Below, in pieces: positions 1 to 4,774 of a stretch of 6,846 nucleotides of DNA; positions within the stretch are counted from its first letter, which is position 1; every line of letters starts with the position of its first letter. A program made the translations under genes and the position numbers. The stretch is from an uncultured Lachnospiraceae bacterium. Its GTDB lineage: Bacteria > Bacillota > Clostridia > Lachnospirales > Lachnospiraceae. The notes below the pieces were generated by a model. The model was given only the letters and a program-made list of their open reading frames with translations, was not told the origin of the DNA and searched no databases. The stretch spans positions 1-6,846 of the forward strand of contig CACYBJ010000002.1 of the NCBI GenBank assembly GCA_902772565.1. The letters are read 5' to 3'.

Positions 1-513
1 CCTGTGTTTGCTGCTTTTTTACTTATTGACAGCATACCTTTTTACAACATAATAGCTCTTGTGATTTTCTGCGTGGCCTGTATCACCGACTTTTTGGACG
101 GTCACATTGCCAGAAAGTACAATCTGGTTACCAACTTCGGTAAGTTCATGGATCCTCTTGCGGACAAAGTGCTTGTGAGCACAGCCATGATCATACTTGT
201 GGGACTGGGCATCCTTCCTTCATGGATTGCCGCAATTATTATCGCAAGAGAGTTTATCATCAGCGGTTTCAGAACAGTAGCGGCAGATGCCGGCGTGGTA
301 ATCGCAGCAGGCTGGATCGGAAAAGTTAAGACCAATTTCCAGATGTTTATGTGCATCTTTATGATCTACATTGCCAATTCCGAGCTGGAAAATGGTTTCT
401 ATGATTTTATAAACATCTGCGCCCAGATCTGCATGTGGGCAGCTCTTGTTCTTACCATCTGGTCCCTTGTGGATTATATTTGGAAGAACCGTCAGGTAAT
501 CGCAGACAGGTAA
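1..513 (+). CDS. pgsA: CDP-diacylglycerol--glycerol-3-phosphate 3-phosphatidyltransferase (phosphatidylglycerophosphate synthase), 5'-truncated by window
   Basis: This integral membrane enzyme transfers a phosphatidyl group from CDP-diacylglycerol to glycerol-3-phosphate, the committed step to phosphatidylglycerol and cardiolipin. The visible 170 residues contain the complete CDP-alcohol phosphotransferase signature D-x2-D-G-x2-A-R-x8-G-x3-D-x3-D at visible residues 30-55 (nt 88-165), with all four metal-binding aspartates. Hydrophobic segments lie at about 16-29, 57-81, 113-125 and 139-159. A basic stretch REFIISGFR (83-91) and GKVKT (107-111) are also typical of PgsA. The frame is open through nt 1, and the first visible residues (PVFAAFLLID) match the part just after the usual N-terminal 'LTLxR' region, so perhaps 10-20 residues are missing. 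The GTG at nt 4 is therefore not the likely start. The stop codon lies 11 nt before the next gene, suggesting cotranscription. Identity rests on the motif and topology. PgsA is favoured over other CDP-alcohol transferases by length and neighbourhood. Confidence 0.95.
   Translation, partial: PVFAAFLLIDSIPFYNIIALVIFCVACITDFLDGHIARKYNLVTNFGKFMDPLADKVLVSTAMIILVGLGILPSWIAAIIIAREFIISGFRTVAADAGVVIAAGWIGKVKTNFQMFMCIFMIYIANSELENGFYDFINICAQICMWAALVLTIWSLVDYIWKNRQVIADR
26..53 (+). promoter_or_regulatory. candidate sigma-A promoter inside pgsA
   Basis: A perfect -35 hexamer TTGACA (26-31) is followed after 16 nt by CATAAT (48-53, five of six consensus bases). It lies in the A/T-rich stretch coding for the first membrane segment of PgsA, so it could be a chance product of codon content. 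If active, it would transcribe the rest of pgsA and the flavoprotein-cmk-ispH genes downstream. Confidence 0.22.
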
Positions 514-524
514 AATACTAAAAC

Positions 525-1820
525 ATGAAAACAGTAATTATAGGTGGAGGTGCCGCGGGCATGATGTGCGCGGCACTTCTTTCAGATAAAAGCGAAAAAA
601 TAATCATCGAAAAGAATGCCAAACCCGGCCGCAAGATTTATATAACCGGAAAAGGCAGATGCAATCTGACCAACCTTTGCGACAAGAATGAATTCATCGA
701 TAATGTTGTGGGCGGCGGACGGTTTATGTACAGTTCCTTCGGCCGTTTTTCAAATTACGATGTTATGGATTTCTTTGAAAGTCACGGACTTCCGCTTAAA
801 GTGGAACGCGGCAACAGAGTGTTCCCCGAGTCCGATAAGTCGGCAGATGTAATCGATACCTTAAGACGTGCCTGCAGGGAAAACGGCGCAGCATTTATGT
901 ATGAGTCGGAGGTTAAGGATATTATACTTAACGAAGATAGGGACGCGGTCTGCGGCATAAGGCTTTCCGACGGTACTGAAATGGAATTCGACAACGTGGT
1001 GGTTGCCACCGGCGGTCTTTCCTACCCTTCGACAGGATCCACCGGCGACGGATATCGTTTTGCAAGAACTGCGGGACTTTCCGTTACCAAGTGTTATCCT
1101 TCTTTGGTATCTTTCAAAATAAAAGAAGAGTTTTGCGCGGAAATGTCGGGACTTTCCCTTAAAAATGTGAGCATTTCCGTTATTAAAGACGATAAGGAAA
1201 TATATTCCGATTTCGGTGAAATGCTTTTTACCCATACGGGTGTAAGCGGTCCCATGATACTTTCGGCATCTGCCACATGCAGTATTAATGCGGCGGGAGC
1301 AAGGCTTGTGATCGATCTTAAGCCGGCTCTCGATGAAGAAAAGCTTGACGAGCGACTCATAAGGGATTTCGAAGCAGACAGAAACAAGGAACTTAAGAAT
1401 GTGCTGAGGGGCCTTCTCCCCGCATCCATGGTTCCGGTGTTTATAGGAAAACTGGCATCTGCCATGGCAGGGGCCGGCATGAAGGCAAAGGGAGGCATGT
1501 CCTTATCCGAAACCATCGCCGAGACCAAGGCCAATTCCGTAACTGCGGAAGAAAGAAGAGAAATAGTTCATCTTCTTAAGAATTTTGACATGAATATCAC
1601 CGGTCTCGGAGGTTTTAACGAAGCGGTGGTTACAAAGGGCGGAGTGGATCTTAAGGAAATCAATCCCAAGACCATGGAAGCAAAGAATATAAAAGGACTT
1701 TATTTTATCGGCGAAGTGCTGGACGTGGATGCATTTACGGGAGGTTTCAACCTTCAGATAGCCTGGTCCACGGCAGCGGCGGCAGCGGCAGATATTTCCG
1801 CCGGGTGTGAAGAGGAGTAA
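525..1820 (+). CDS. NAD(P)/FAD-dependent oxidoreductase, HI0933/YhiN/BaiN family
   Basis: A 431-residue cytosolic flavoprotein. The N-terminus forms a Rossmann FAD-binding motif (VIIGGGAAGMM, residues 4-14), and an acidic residue ends the second strand (IIIEKN, E29). The family hallmark GRKIYITGKGRCNLTN is at 35-50, followed by GNRVFPES (96-103), ATGGLSYPSTGSTGDGY (161-177), GEMLFTHTGVSGP (231-243) and the C-terminal FAD-contacting GLYFIGEVLDVDAFTGGFN (391-409). Length and motif order are those of a complete family member. Databases call homologues 'aminoacetone oxidase family' or, in bile-acid-metabolising Clostridium, BaiN. The family is far wider than bile acid users, and nothing here points to that substrate, so the physiological reaction is unknown. 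The start at 525 begins directly with the Rossmann strand, but its ribosome binding site is weak (only CAGG at 507-510, 14 nt away). Translation may depend on coupling to pgsA, which ends 11 nt upstream. The last codons contain the GAGGAG that serves as ribosome binding site for cmk. Confidence 0.93.
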   Translation: MKTVIIGGGAAGMMCAALLSDKSEKIIIEKNAKPGRKIYITGKGRCNLTNLCDKNEFIDNVVGGGRFMYSSFGRFSNYDVMDFFESHGLPLKVERGNRVFPESDKSADVIDTLRRACRENGAAFMYESEVKDIILNEDRDAVCGIRLSDGTEMEFDNVVVATGGLSYPSTGSTGDGYRFARTAGLSVTKCYPSLVSFKIKEEFCAEMSGLSLKNVSISVIKDDKEIYSDFGEMLFTHTGVSGPMILSASATCSINAAGARLVIDLKPALDEEKLDERLIRDFEADRNKELKNVLRGLLPASMVPVFIGKLASAMAGAGMKAKGGMSLSETIAETKANSVTAEERREIVHLLKNFDMNITGLGGFNEAVVTKGGVDLKEINPKTMEAKNIKGLYFIGEVLDVDAFTGGFNLQIAWSTAAAAAADISAGCEEE

Positions 1821-1825
1821 GAAAC

Positions 1826-2494
1826 ATGACATATCAGATAGCAATAGACGGTCCTGCGGGAGCCGGAAAAAGTACTATAGCAAAGAAACTGGCCAGGACT
1901 CTTGGCTGGATCTACGTGGATACCGGCGCAATGTACAGAGCGGTGGCGCTTTTTTGCATCAGAGGCGGTATTGATATCAGGGACGAAGAGGCCATAGTTA
2001 ATGCGCTGCCCGGGATTGACATAGATATTATCTACAACGATGAAGGCCAGCAGGTTATTCTTAACGGCGAAAACGTGAACGGCTTTATCCGTACGGAAGA
2101 AGTATCTGCCATTACAAGCGCCGTAAGCGCCTACGGTCCCGTAAGAGCCAAGGTGGACGAAATATCCAGGAGCATTGCAGCAAGAAATTCCGTTGTAATG
2201 GACGGCCGTGACATAGGGACCACAGTGCTTCCCGATGCTACCACCAAAATTTTTCTTACAGCAAGCGTAGAGGAGCGTGCCAACAGAAGATATAAAGAGT
2301 ATATAGAAAAGGGTATCGAAGCCGATCTTGAAGAAATCAAGGCAGATATCGAAAAGCGCGACGAAAATGACAGGAACCGCGAAATTTCACCTTTGAGACA
2401 GGCAGATGACGCAGTCCTCGTAGACTCTTCCTTTATGAGCATAGATGAAGTTGTAGAGGAAATACTTGAAATTCATCGGGGAAGTTTTTTATGA
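1826..2494 (+). CDS. cmk: (d)CMP kinase (cytidylate kinase)
   Basis: Phosphorylates CMP and dCMP to the diphosphates with ATP, recycling the CMP released by phospholipid synthesis and RNA turnover. The 222-residue length is normal for the bacterial enzyme. The P-loop GPAGAGKST is at residues 9-17. The CMP-site motif YVDTGAMYRA is at 30-39. The conserved VSAITSAVSAYGPVR block is at 93-107, VVMDGRDIGTTVLPDA at 123-138, and the arginine-rich lid and C-terminal signature (KRDENDRNREISPLRQADDAVLVDSS) at 177-202. A strong ribosome binding site, GAGGAG (1812-1817), overlaps the upstream stop codon and sits 8 nt before the ATG, supporting this start. The TGA stop overlaps the next ATG as ATGA (2491-2494), so ispH is probably translationally coupled. 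The cmk-ispH/S1 order is common in Firmicutes. There is no fused acyltransferase or other added domain. Confidence 0.97.
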   Translation: MTYQIAIDGPAGAGKSTIAKKLARTLGWIYVDTGAMYRAVALFCIRGGIDIRDEEAIVNALPGIDIDIIYNDEGQQVILNGENVNGFIRTEEVSAITSAVSAYGPVRAKVDEISRSIAARNSVVMDGRDIGTTVLPDATTKIFLTASVEERANRRYKEYIEKGIEADLEEIKADIEKRDENDRNREISPLRQADDAVLVDSSFMSIDEVVEEILEIHRGSFL

Positions 2495-4521
2495 GAACAG
2501 TAAAAGTTGCGGAGCATGCAGGGTTTTGCTTCGGCGTAAAAAGAGCGGTGGAACGCGTAGAGGAACTGGCGGCCGAAAGAGTATATACTCTCGGAACCAT
2601 AATCCACAACGAATTTGTGGTAAAGGATCTTGAGGAGAAGGGTGTACGGGTTCTTGAAAGCGTTGAGGATGCCGAAAAAATCGGCTCCGGAATTATTGTT
2701 ATCCGTTCCCACGGCGTAGGTAGAGATGTGGATGAACGTCTCAGACAGATTTCCGAAAACAGCGGTTTGAACTCCGACGGAAGCAGGAAAATCACCATAG
2801 TGGATGCTACCTGTCCTTTCGTAAAGAAAATCCATAAAATCGTTTCCAAGGCTTCCGAAGAAGGCAAGTTCGTGGTGATGATAGGAGACAGCACCCACCC
2901 CGAGGTTTGCGGAATTCTGGGTTGGATTACGGGCGACTATTTGATTACCGACGACAAAGCGGTTCTTGAAAATTACGAATTCCCGACGGGAAGGGATATT
3001 TGTATGGTGGTTCAGACCACCTTTTATTACAAAAAATTTCAAGAATTTGTTGAAATTATAGAGAAAAAAGGGTATGATATTAACACTAGTGTGGTAAATA
3101 CTGTTTGCAATGCAACAGAAGAACGCCAAACTGAAGCAACTGAGCTGGCATCTGCCTCAGACGCAATGATTATCATCGGAGGCATGCATAGCTCCAACAC
3201 AAGGAAACTGTATGAGATTTCATCAGGCTGCTGCCCCAACACATTTTTTGTGCAGAGCGCAAAGGACCTTGATGATCTGGACCTTTCAAAATTTGAAAGG
3301 ATCGGCATTACAGCCGGAGCTTCAACCCCACACAATATTATAGAGGAGGTTCAAAATAGAATGGAAGATTTTGGACAGTTATTGGCAGAAGAAAATTTAA
3401 AATCTATACACAATGGGGAGGTTGTTGAAGGTACAGTTCTTGATGTTAAAGAAGACCAGATTATTCTTAACATCGGCTATAAGGCCGACGGTATCATTCC
3501 GAAGAGCGAATATACAAAAGACTCTTCACTTGATCTCAGAACCGTTGTAAATGTAGGTGATACCATGAGCGCTAAGGTACTCAAGGTAAACGACGGTGAC
3601 GGACAGGTAAGCTTAAGCTACAGAAGAGCACAGTCACTCGTTGTAGAGAGCAAGGTTCTTGAAGAAGCATTCGAGAACAAGGCAGTAGTAACAGGTAAGG
3701 TAGTAGATGTTGTTAAGGGCGGTCTTAACGTACTCGTAGACAACGTAAGAGTATTCATTCCTGCAAGTCTTGTATCCGACGTATTTGAAAGAGACCTTAA
3801 CAAGTACAAAGACACAGACATTGAGTTCTATGTAACTGAGTACAATCCTAAGAAGAGAAGAATCATTGGTGACCGCAAGCAGCTTGTTGCTTCCGAGAAA
3901 GCAGAGAAAATGGCTGCAGCACTTGCTAACATCCGTGAAGGAGATGTATTTGACGGTATCGTTAAGAACATCACAGACTTTGGTGCATTCATCGACATCG
4001 GTGACATCGACGGTCTTCTTCATGTAACCGAAATGGGTTGGGGAAGAACAGGCAATCCTAAGAAGGTATTCAAGGTTGGCGAAACTGTAAGATGCTACGT
4101 TAAGGAAATCAAGGGCGACAAGATTGCACTCAGCAAGAAGTTCGACGATGAGAATCCTTGGGCCGATGCAGAAGAGAAGTTTGCAGTTGGCAACATCGTA
4201 ACAGGTAAGGTAGCAAGAATGACAGCATTCGGTGCTTTCGTTGAACTTGCACCCGGCGTTGACGGACTCCTTCATGTTTCCCAGATCTCCAGAAAGAGAG
4301 TTGAGAAGCCGGAAGATGTTCTTACAGTAGGACAGGAAATCGAAGCTAAGGTTGTTAACTTTGATCCAGCCGAAAGAAAGATCACTCTTTCCATGAAAGC
4401 AATCGCTCCCGAAGAGGATGTAGAAGAGGAAGCACCTGCAGCAGAAGAAGCAGCAACTGAAGAAGTTGCAGCAACAGAGGAAGCTGCAACAGAAGAAGCA
4501 GCTCCTGCTACAGAAGAGTAA
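2491..4521 (+). CDS. ispH-rpsA: bifunctional 4-hydroxy-3-methylbut-2-enyl diphosphate reductase / 30S ribosomal protein S1
   Basis: A 676-residue fusion. Residues 1-290 are a full-length IspH (LytB), the [4Fe-4S] enzyme that makes IPP and DMAPP in the last step of the MEP pathway. The three cluster cysteines C13, C108 and C206 are present. So are the substrate-site residues H39 (IIHN), H74 (RSHGVG), H136/E138 (HPEV), T176/T177 (QTT), S234-N236 (SSN) and S278 (GAST). Residues 291-676 are ribosomal protein S1 with four S1 (OB-fold) repeats at about 307-377, 395-463, 483-550 and 566-636. The last two carry the canonical aromatic RNA-binding core (FGAFIDIG...GLLHVTEM and FGAFVELA...GLLHVSQI). A Glu/Ala tail with no basic residues covers 641-676. 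The start overlaps the cmk stop (ATGA) with GGGGA at 2478-2482 as ribosome binding site. Such fusions are known in Clostridia. The odd point is that a strong internal ribosome binding site and ATG, plus a promoter-like sequence, occur at or before the domain junction, so the S1 half may also be made alone. The gene ends 17 nt before a terminator. Confidence 0.97.
   Translation: MRTVKVAEHAGFCFGVKRAVERVEELAAERVYTLGTIIHNEFVVKDLEEKGVRVLESVEDAEKIGSGIIVIRSHGVGRDVDERLRQISENSGLNSDGSRKITIVDATCPFVKKIHKIVSKASEEGKFVVMIGDSTHPEVCGILGWITGDYLITDDKAVLENYEFPTGRDICMVVQTTFYYKKFQEFVEIIEKKGYDINTSVVNTVCNATEERQTEATELASASDAMIIIGGMHSSNTRKLYEISSGCCPNTFFVQSAKDLDDLDLSKFERIGITAGASTPHNIIEEVQNRMEDFGQLLAEENLKSIHNGEVVEGTVLDVKEDQIILNIGYKADGIIPKSEYTKDSSLDLRTVVNVGDTMSAKVLKVNDGDGQVSLSYRRAQSLVVESKVLEEAFENKAVVTGKVVDVVKGGLNVLVDNVRVFIPASLVSDVFERDLNKYKDTDIEFYVTEYNPKKRRIIGDRKQLVASEKAEKMAAALANIREGDVFDGIVKNITDFGAFIDIGDIDGLLHVTEMGWGRTGNPKKVFKVGETVRCYVKEIKGDKIALSKKFDDENPWADAEEKFAVGNIVTGKVARMTAFGAFVELAPGVDGLLHVSQISRKRVEKPEDVLTVGQEIEAKVVNFDPAERKITLSMKAIAPEEDVEEEAPAAEEAATEEVAATEEAATEEAAPATEE
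3050..3078 (+). promoter_or_regulatory. candidate sigma-A promoter inside ispH, for the S1 part
   Basis: TTGAAA (3050-3055) and TATGAT (3073-3078) are separated by exactly 17 nt, each matching five of six consensus bases. The hexamers lie in a short A/T-rich patch (about 3022-3083) that differs from the surrounding ispH sequence. Transcription would start near 3085 and give an mRNA with about 275 nt of leader before the internal S1 start at 3361. The match is among the best promoter-like sequences seen in the window, but only transcript mapping can show that it works. Confidence 0.5.
3083..3092. repeat. 10-bp perfect palindrome at the predicted start point of the internal promoter
   Basis: ACACTAGTGT is a perfect palindrome starting 4 nt after the -10 hexamer of the candidate promoter, so it spans the expected transcription start. 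A position over +1 would suit a repressor site. It is short and could be chance. Confidence 0.2.
3282..3300. repeat. 19-nt perfect inverted repeat upstream of the internal S1 start
   Basis: CCTTTCAAAATTTGAAAGG is a perfect 9+1+9 palindrome within the ispH coding part (residues 265-270). As RNA it can fold into an 8-bp stem with loop AAT. No T-run follows, so it is not a terminator. It sits about 40 nt upstream of the internal Shine-Dalgarno sequence and would be in the leader of an S1-only transcript. A role in protein binding, mRNA stability or translational control is possible but unproven. Confidence 0.4.
3342..3363 (+). promoter_or_regulatory. internal ribosome binding site and start codon for S1
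   Basis: AGAGGAGGT (3342-3350) is a near-complete match to the anti-Shine-Dalgarno complement. It lies 10 nt before the in-frame ATG at 3361, and is stronger than the sites of most genes here. It coincides with the IspH/S1 domain boundary (Met291 of the fusion). The codons read EEV in the fusion frame, so part of the match could come from coding content, but the position relative to an ATG and domain edge argues for function. Confidence 0.6.
3361..4521 (+). CDS. rpsA: probable internally initiated free ribosomal protein S1 (alternative product of ispH-rpsA)
   Basis: Starting at the ATG at 3361, the same frame gives a 386-residue protein that is a complete four-domain S1 with an acidic tail. 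Its first residues (MEDFGQLLAEENLKSIHNGE) resemble the start of stand-alone S1 proteins, with a short acidic helix before S1 domain 1. S1 binds mRNA on the 30S subunit and is needed in larger amounts than a biosynthetic enzyme, which gives a reason for separate initiation. Arginine codons support a distinct history or expression level: AGA encodes 13 of 15 arginines here but 6 of 15 in residues 1-290. This is an inference from the start signals. The fusion remains the formal reading frame, and both products may be made. In Firmicutes, S1-like proteins bind ribosomes less tightly than in E. coli, so the exact role is less certain. Confidence 0.5.
   Translation: MEDFGQLLAEENLKSIHNGEVVEGTVLDVKEDQIILNIGYKADGIIPKSEYTKDSSLDLRTVVNVGDTMSAKVLKVNDGDGQVSLSYRRAQSLVVESKVLEEAFENKAVVTGKVVDVVKGGLNVLVDNVRVFIPASLVSDVFERDLNKYKDTDIEFYVTEYNPKKRRIIGDRKQLVASEKAEKMAAALANIREGDVFDGIVKNITDFGAFIDIGDIDGLLHVTEMGWGRTGNPKKVFKVGETVRCYVKEIKGDKIALSKKFDDENPWADAEEKFAVGNIVTGKVARMTAFGAFVELAPGVDGLLHVSQISRKRVEKPEDVLTVGQEIEAKVVNFDPAERKITLSMKAIAPEEDVEEEAPAAEEAATEEVAATEEAATEEAAPATEE
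4408..4518 (+). repeat. acidic (A)ATEE repeat tail of S1
   Basis: Codons for residues 640-676 encode a low-complexity tail with ATEE at 655-658, 661-664, 666-669 and 673-676, spaced 5 to 7 residues apart. Residues 641-676 contain 15 Glu and one Asp but no Lys or Arg. The DNA is an imperfect GCA/GAA/ACA triplet repeat that could vary in length between strains. Acidic disordered tails are frequent on Firmicute S1 proteins; a role in keeping S1 off nonspecific nucleic acid is only a suggestion. Confidence 0.7.
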
Positions 4522-4538
4522 TTCTTAATAAGGACTTT

Positions 4539-4569
4539 AAGAGGCCATGCATTGCATGGTCTCTTTTTT
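4539..4569 (+). terminator. intrinsic terminator after ispH-rpsA
   Basis: The arms AAGAGGCCATGC (4539-4550) and GCATGGTCTCTT (4554-4565) form a 12-bp stem with one G-T wobble and loop ATT. A T-run continues to 4569, followed by a second T-tract at 4574-4581. It begins 17 nt after the S1 stop codon and separates the two operon blocks. Confidence 0.93.
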
Positions 4570-4570
4570 G

Positions 4571-4604
4571 TTGTTTTTTTTGCCCTTTTAGGGTATAGTA
4601 TAAA
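4571..4604 (+). promoter_or_regulatory. candidate promoter for plsX-acpP-rnc-smc
   Basis: TATAGT (4594-4599) and the overlapping TATAAA (4599-4604) are good -10 candidates. TTGTTT (4571-4576) lies 17 nt before TATAGT as a modest -35. The element abuts the terminator T-tract. A perfect TATAAT also occurs at 4673-4678 but has no convincing -35 or extended -10. Since a strong terminator precedes plsX, some promoter in 4570-4700 is expected; which one is used is uncertain. Confidence 0.45.
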
Positions 4605-4609
4605 AGGTT

Positions 4610-4747
4610 ATGTCTGCGCATTTTTGCAGTCGGGACCGGGGGGAATTTACCGGAATTCACAAGTGTTTTCCGTATAATTCCGCAGAAATTCAGTTTGAAA
4701 GCAGGGCTTTCACATCCGCTGTGACGGGCAGGCGCGTCACCGGTTAG
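4610..4747 (+). CDS. possible small ORF (45 codons) in the plsX leader, doubtful
   Basis: An ATG at 4610, preceded by AAAAGG (4602-4607), opens a frame of 45 codons ending in TAG at 4745-4747. The product starts MSAHFCSRDRGEFTG and is rich in Arg, Ser and Thr, with no recognisable domain, signal peptide or membrane segment. It does not resemble ribosomal protein L32, which often precedes plsX. The Shine-Dalgarno spacing is only 2 nt and the ATG would lie within a few bases of the predicted transcription start. It is most likely a chance open frame. Confidence 0.12.
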   Translation: MSAHFCSRDRGEFTGIHKCFPYNSAEIQFESRAFTSAVTGRRVTG

Positions 4748-4767
4748 CATCACGCCTGCATCACGGT

Positions 4768-4772
4768 AAGGA
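4768..4772 (+). promoter_or_regulatory. unusually close ribosome binding site of plsX
   Basis: AAGGA ends only 2 nt before the plsX ATG at 4775, closer than the usual 5-10 nt. No other in-frame start is available before the conserved N-terminal strand RIAIDAMGGD, so the start call stands and initiation may be weak or controlled by the leader. Confidence 0.5.
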
Positions 4773-4774
4773 AT

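Larger units (their letters stand above)
4605..4774 (+). promoter_or_regulatory. plsX leader region with several inverted repeats
   Basis: The non-coding stretch before plsX is more G/C-rich than typical intergenic DNA and has several possible stems. CGGAATT (4651-4657) can pair with AATTCCG (4676-4682); a second GGAATT at 4642-4647 competes for the same arm. TGAAAGC (4696-4702) pairs with GCTTTCA (4706-4712) around loop AGG. GTGACG (4721-4726) pairs with CGTCAC (4735-4740). Alternatively GCAGGCG (4728-4734) pairs with CGCCTGC (4753-4759), extendable by GTGA/TCAC (4721-4724 with 4761-4764), which would end just before the plsX ribosome binding site. GCATCACG is repeated at 4747-4754 and 4758-4765, 11 nt apart. 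I do not recognise a known riboswitch, FapR site or FabT site. A structured leader or operator controlling plsX is a hypothesis. Confidence 0.35.

Noticed and set aside
4..513. GTG at position 4 as true start of pgsA
   Set aside because: The frame is open to the window edge, and known PgsA proteins have an N-terminal segment before this point.
525..1820. Bile-acid role for the HI0933-family flavoprotein (BaiN)
   Set aside because: The family is widespread and no bai genes are nearby. The name alone does not support the function.
2473..3129. Reverse-strand frame of 218 codons opposite ispH
   Set aside because: It lies wholly opposite cmk/ispH, whose residues and motifs are fully conserved. 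The product has no recognisable family and looks like an antisense shadow.
3282..3300. FabT-type operator
   Set aside because: The half-sites are in the opposite order (TCAAA...TTTGA rather than TTTGA...TCAAA), so it does not match the FabT palindrome.
3634..4275. Reverse-strand frame of 213 codons opposite S1
   Set aside because: It is the complement of strongly biased S1 codons, with cysteine-, valine- and tyrosine-rich low-quality sequence typical of shadow frames.
4673..4678. Perfect TATAAT as the plsX promoter
   Set aside because: No -35 at 15-19 nt and no TGn extension. Kept only as a note within the upstream promoter candidate.
4508..4753. Reverse-strand frame of 81 codons across the intergenic region
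   Set aside because: It runs through the terminator hairpin and its T-tracts (read as KGQKKQQKRD), overlaps the S1 tail, and shows no domain or convincing ribosome binding site.
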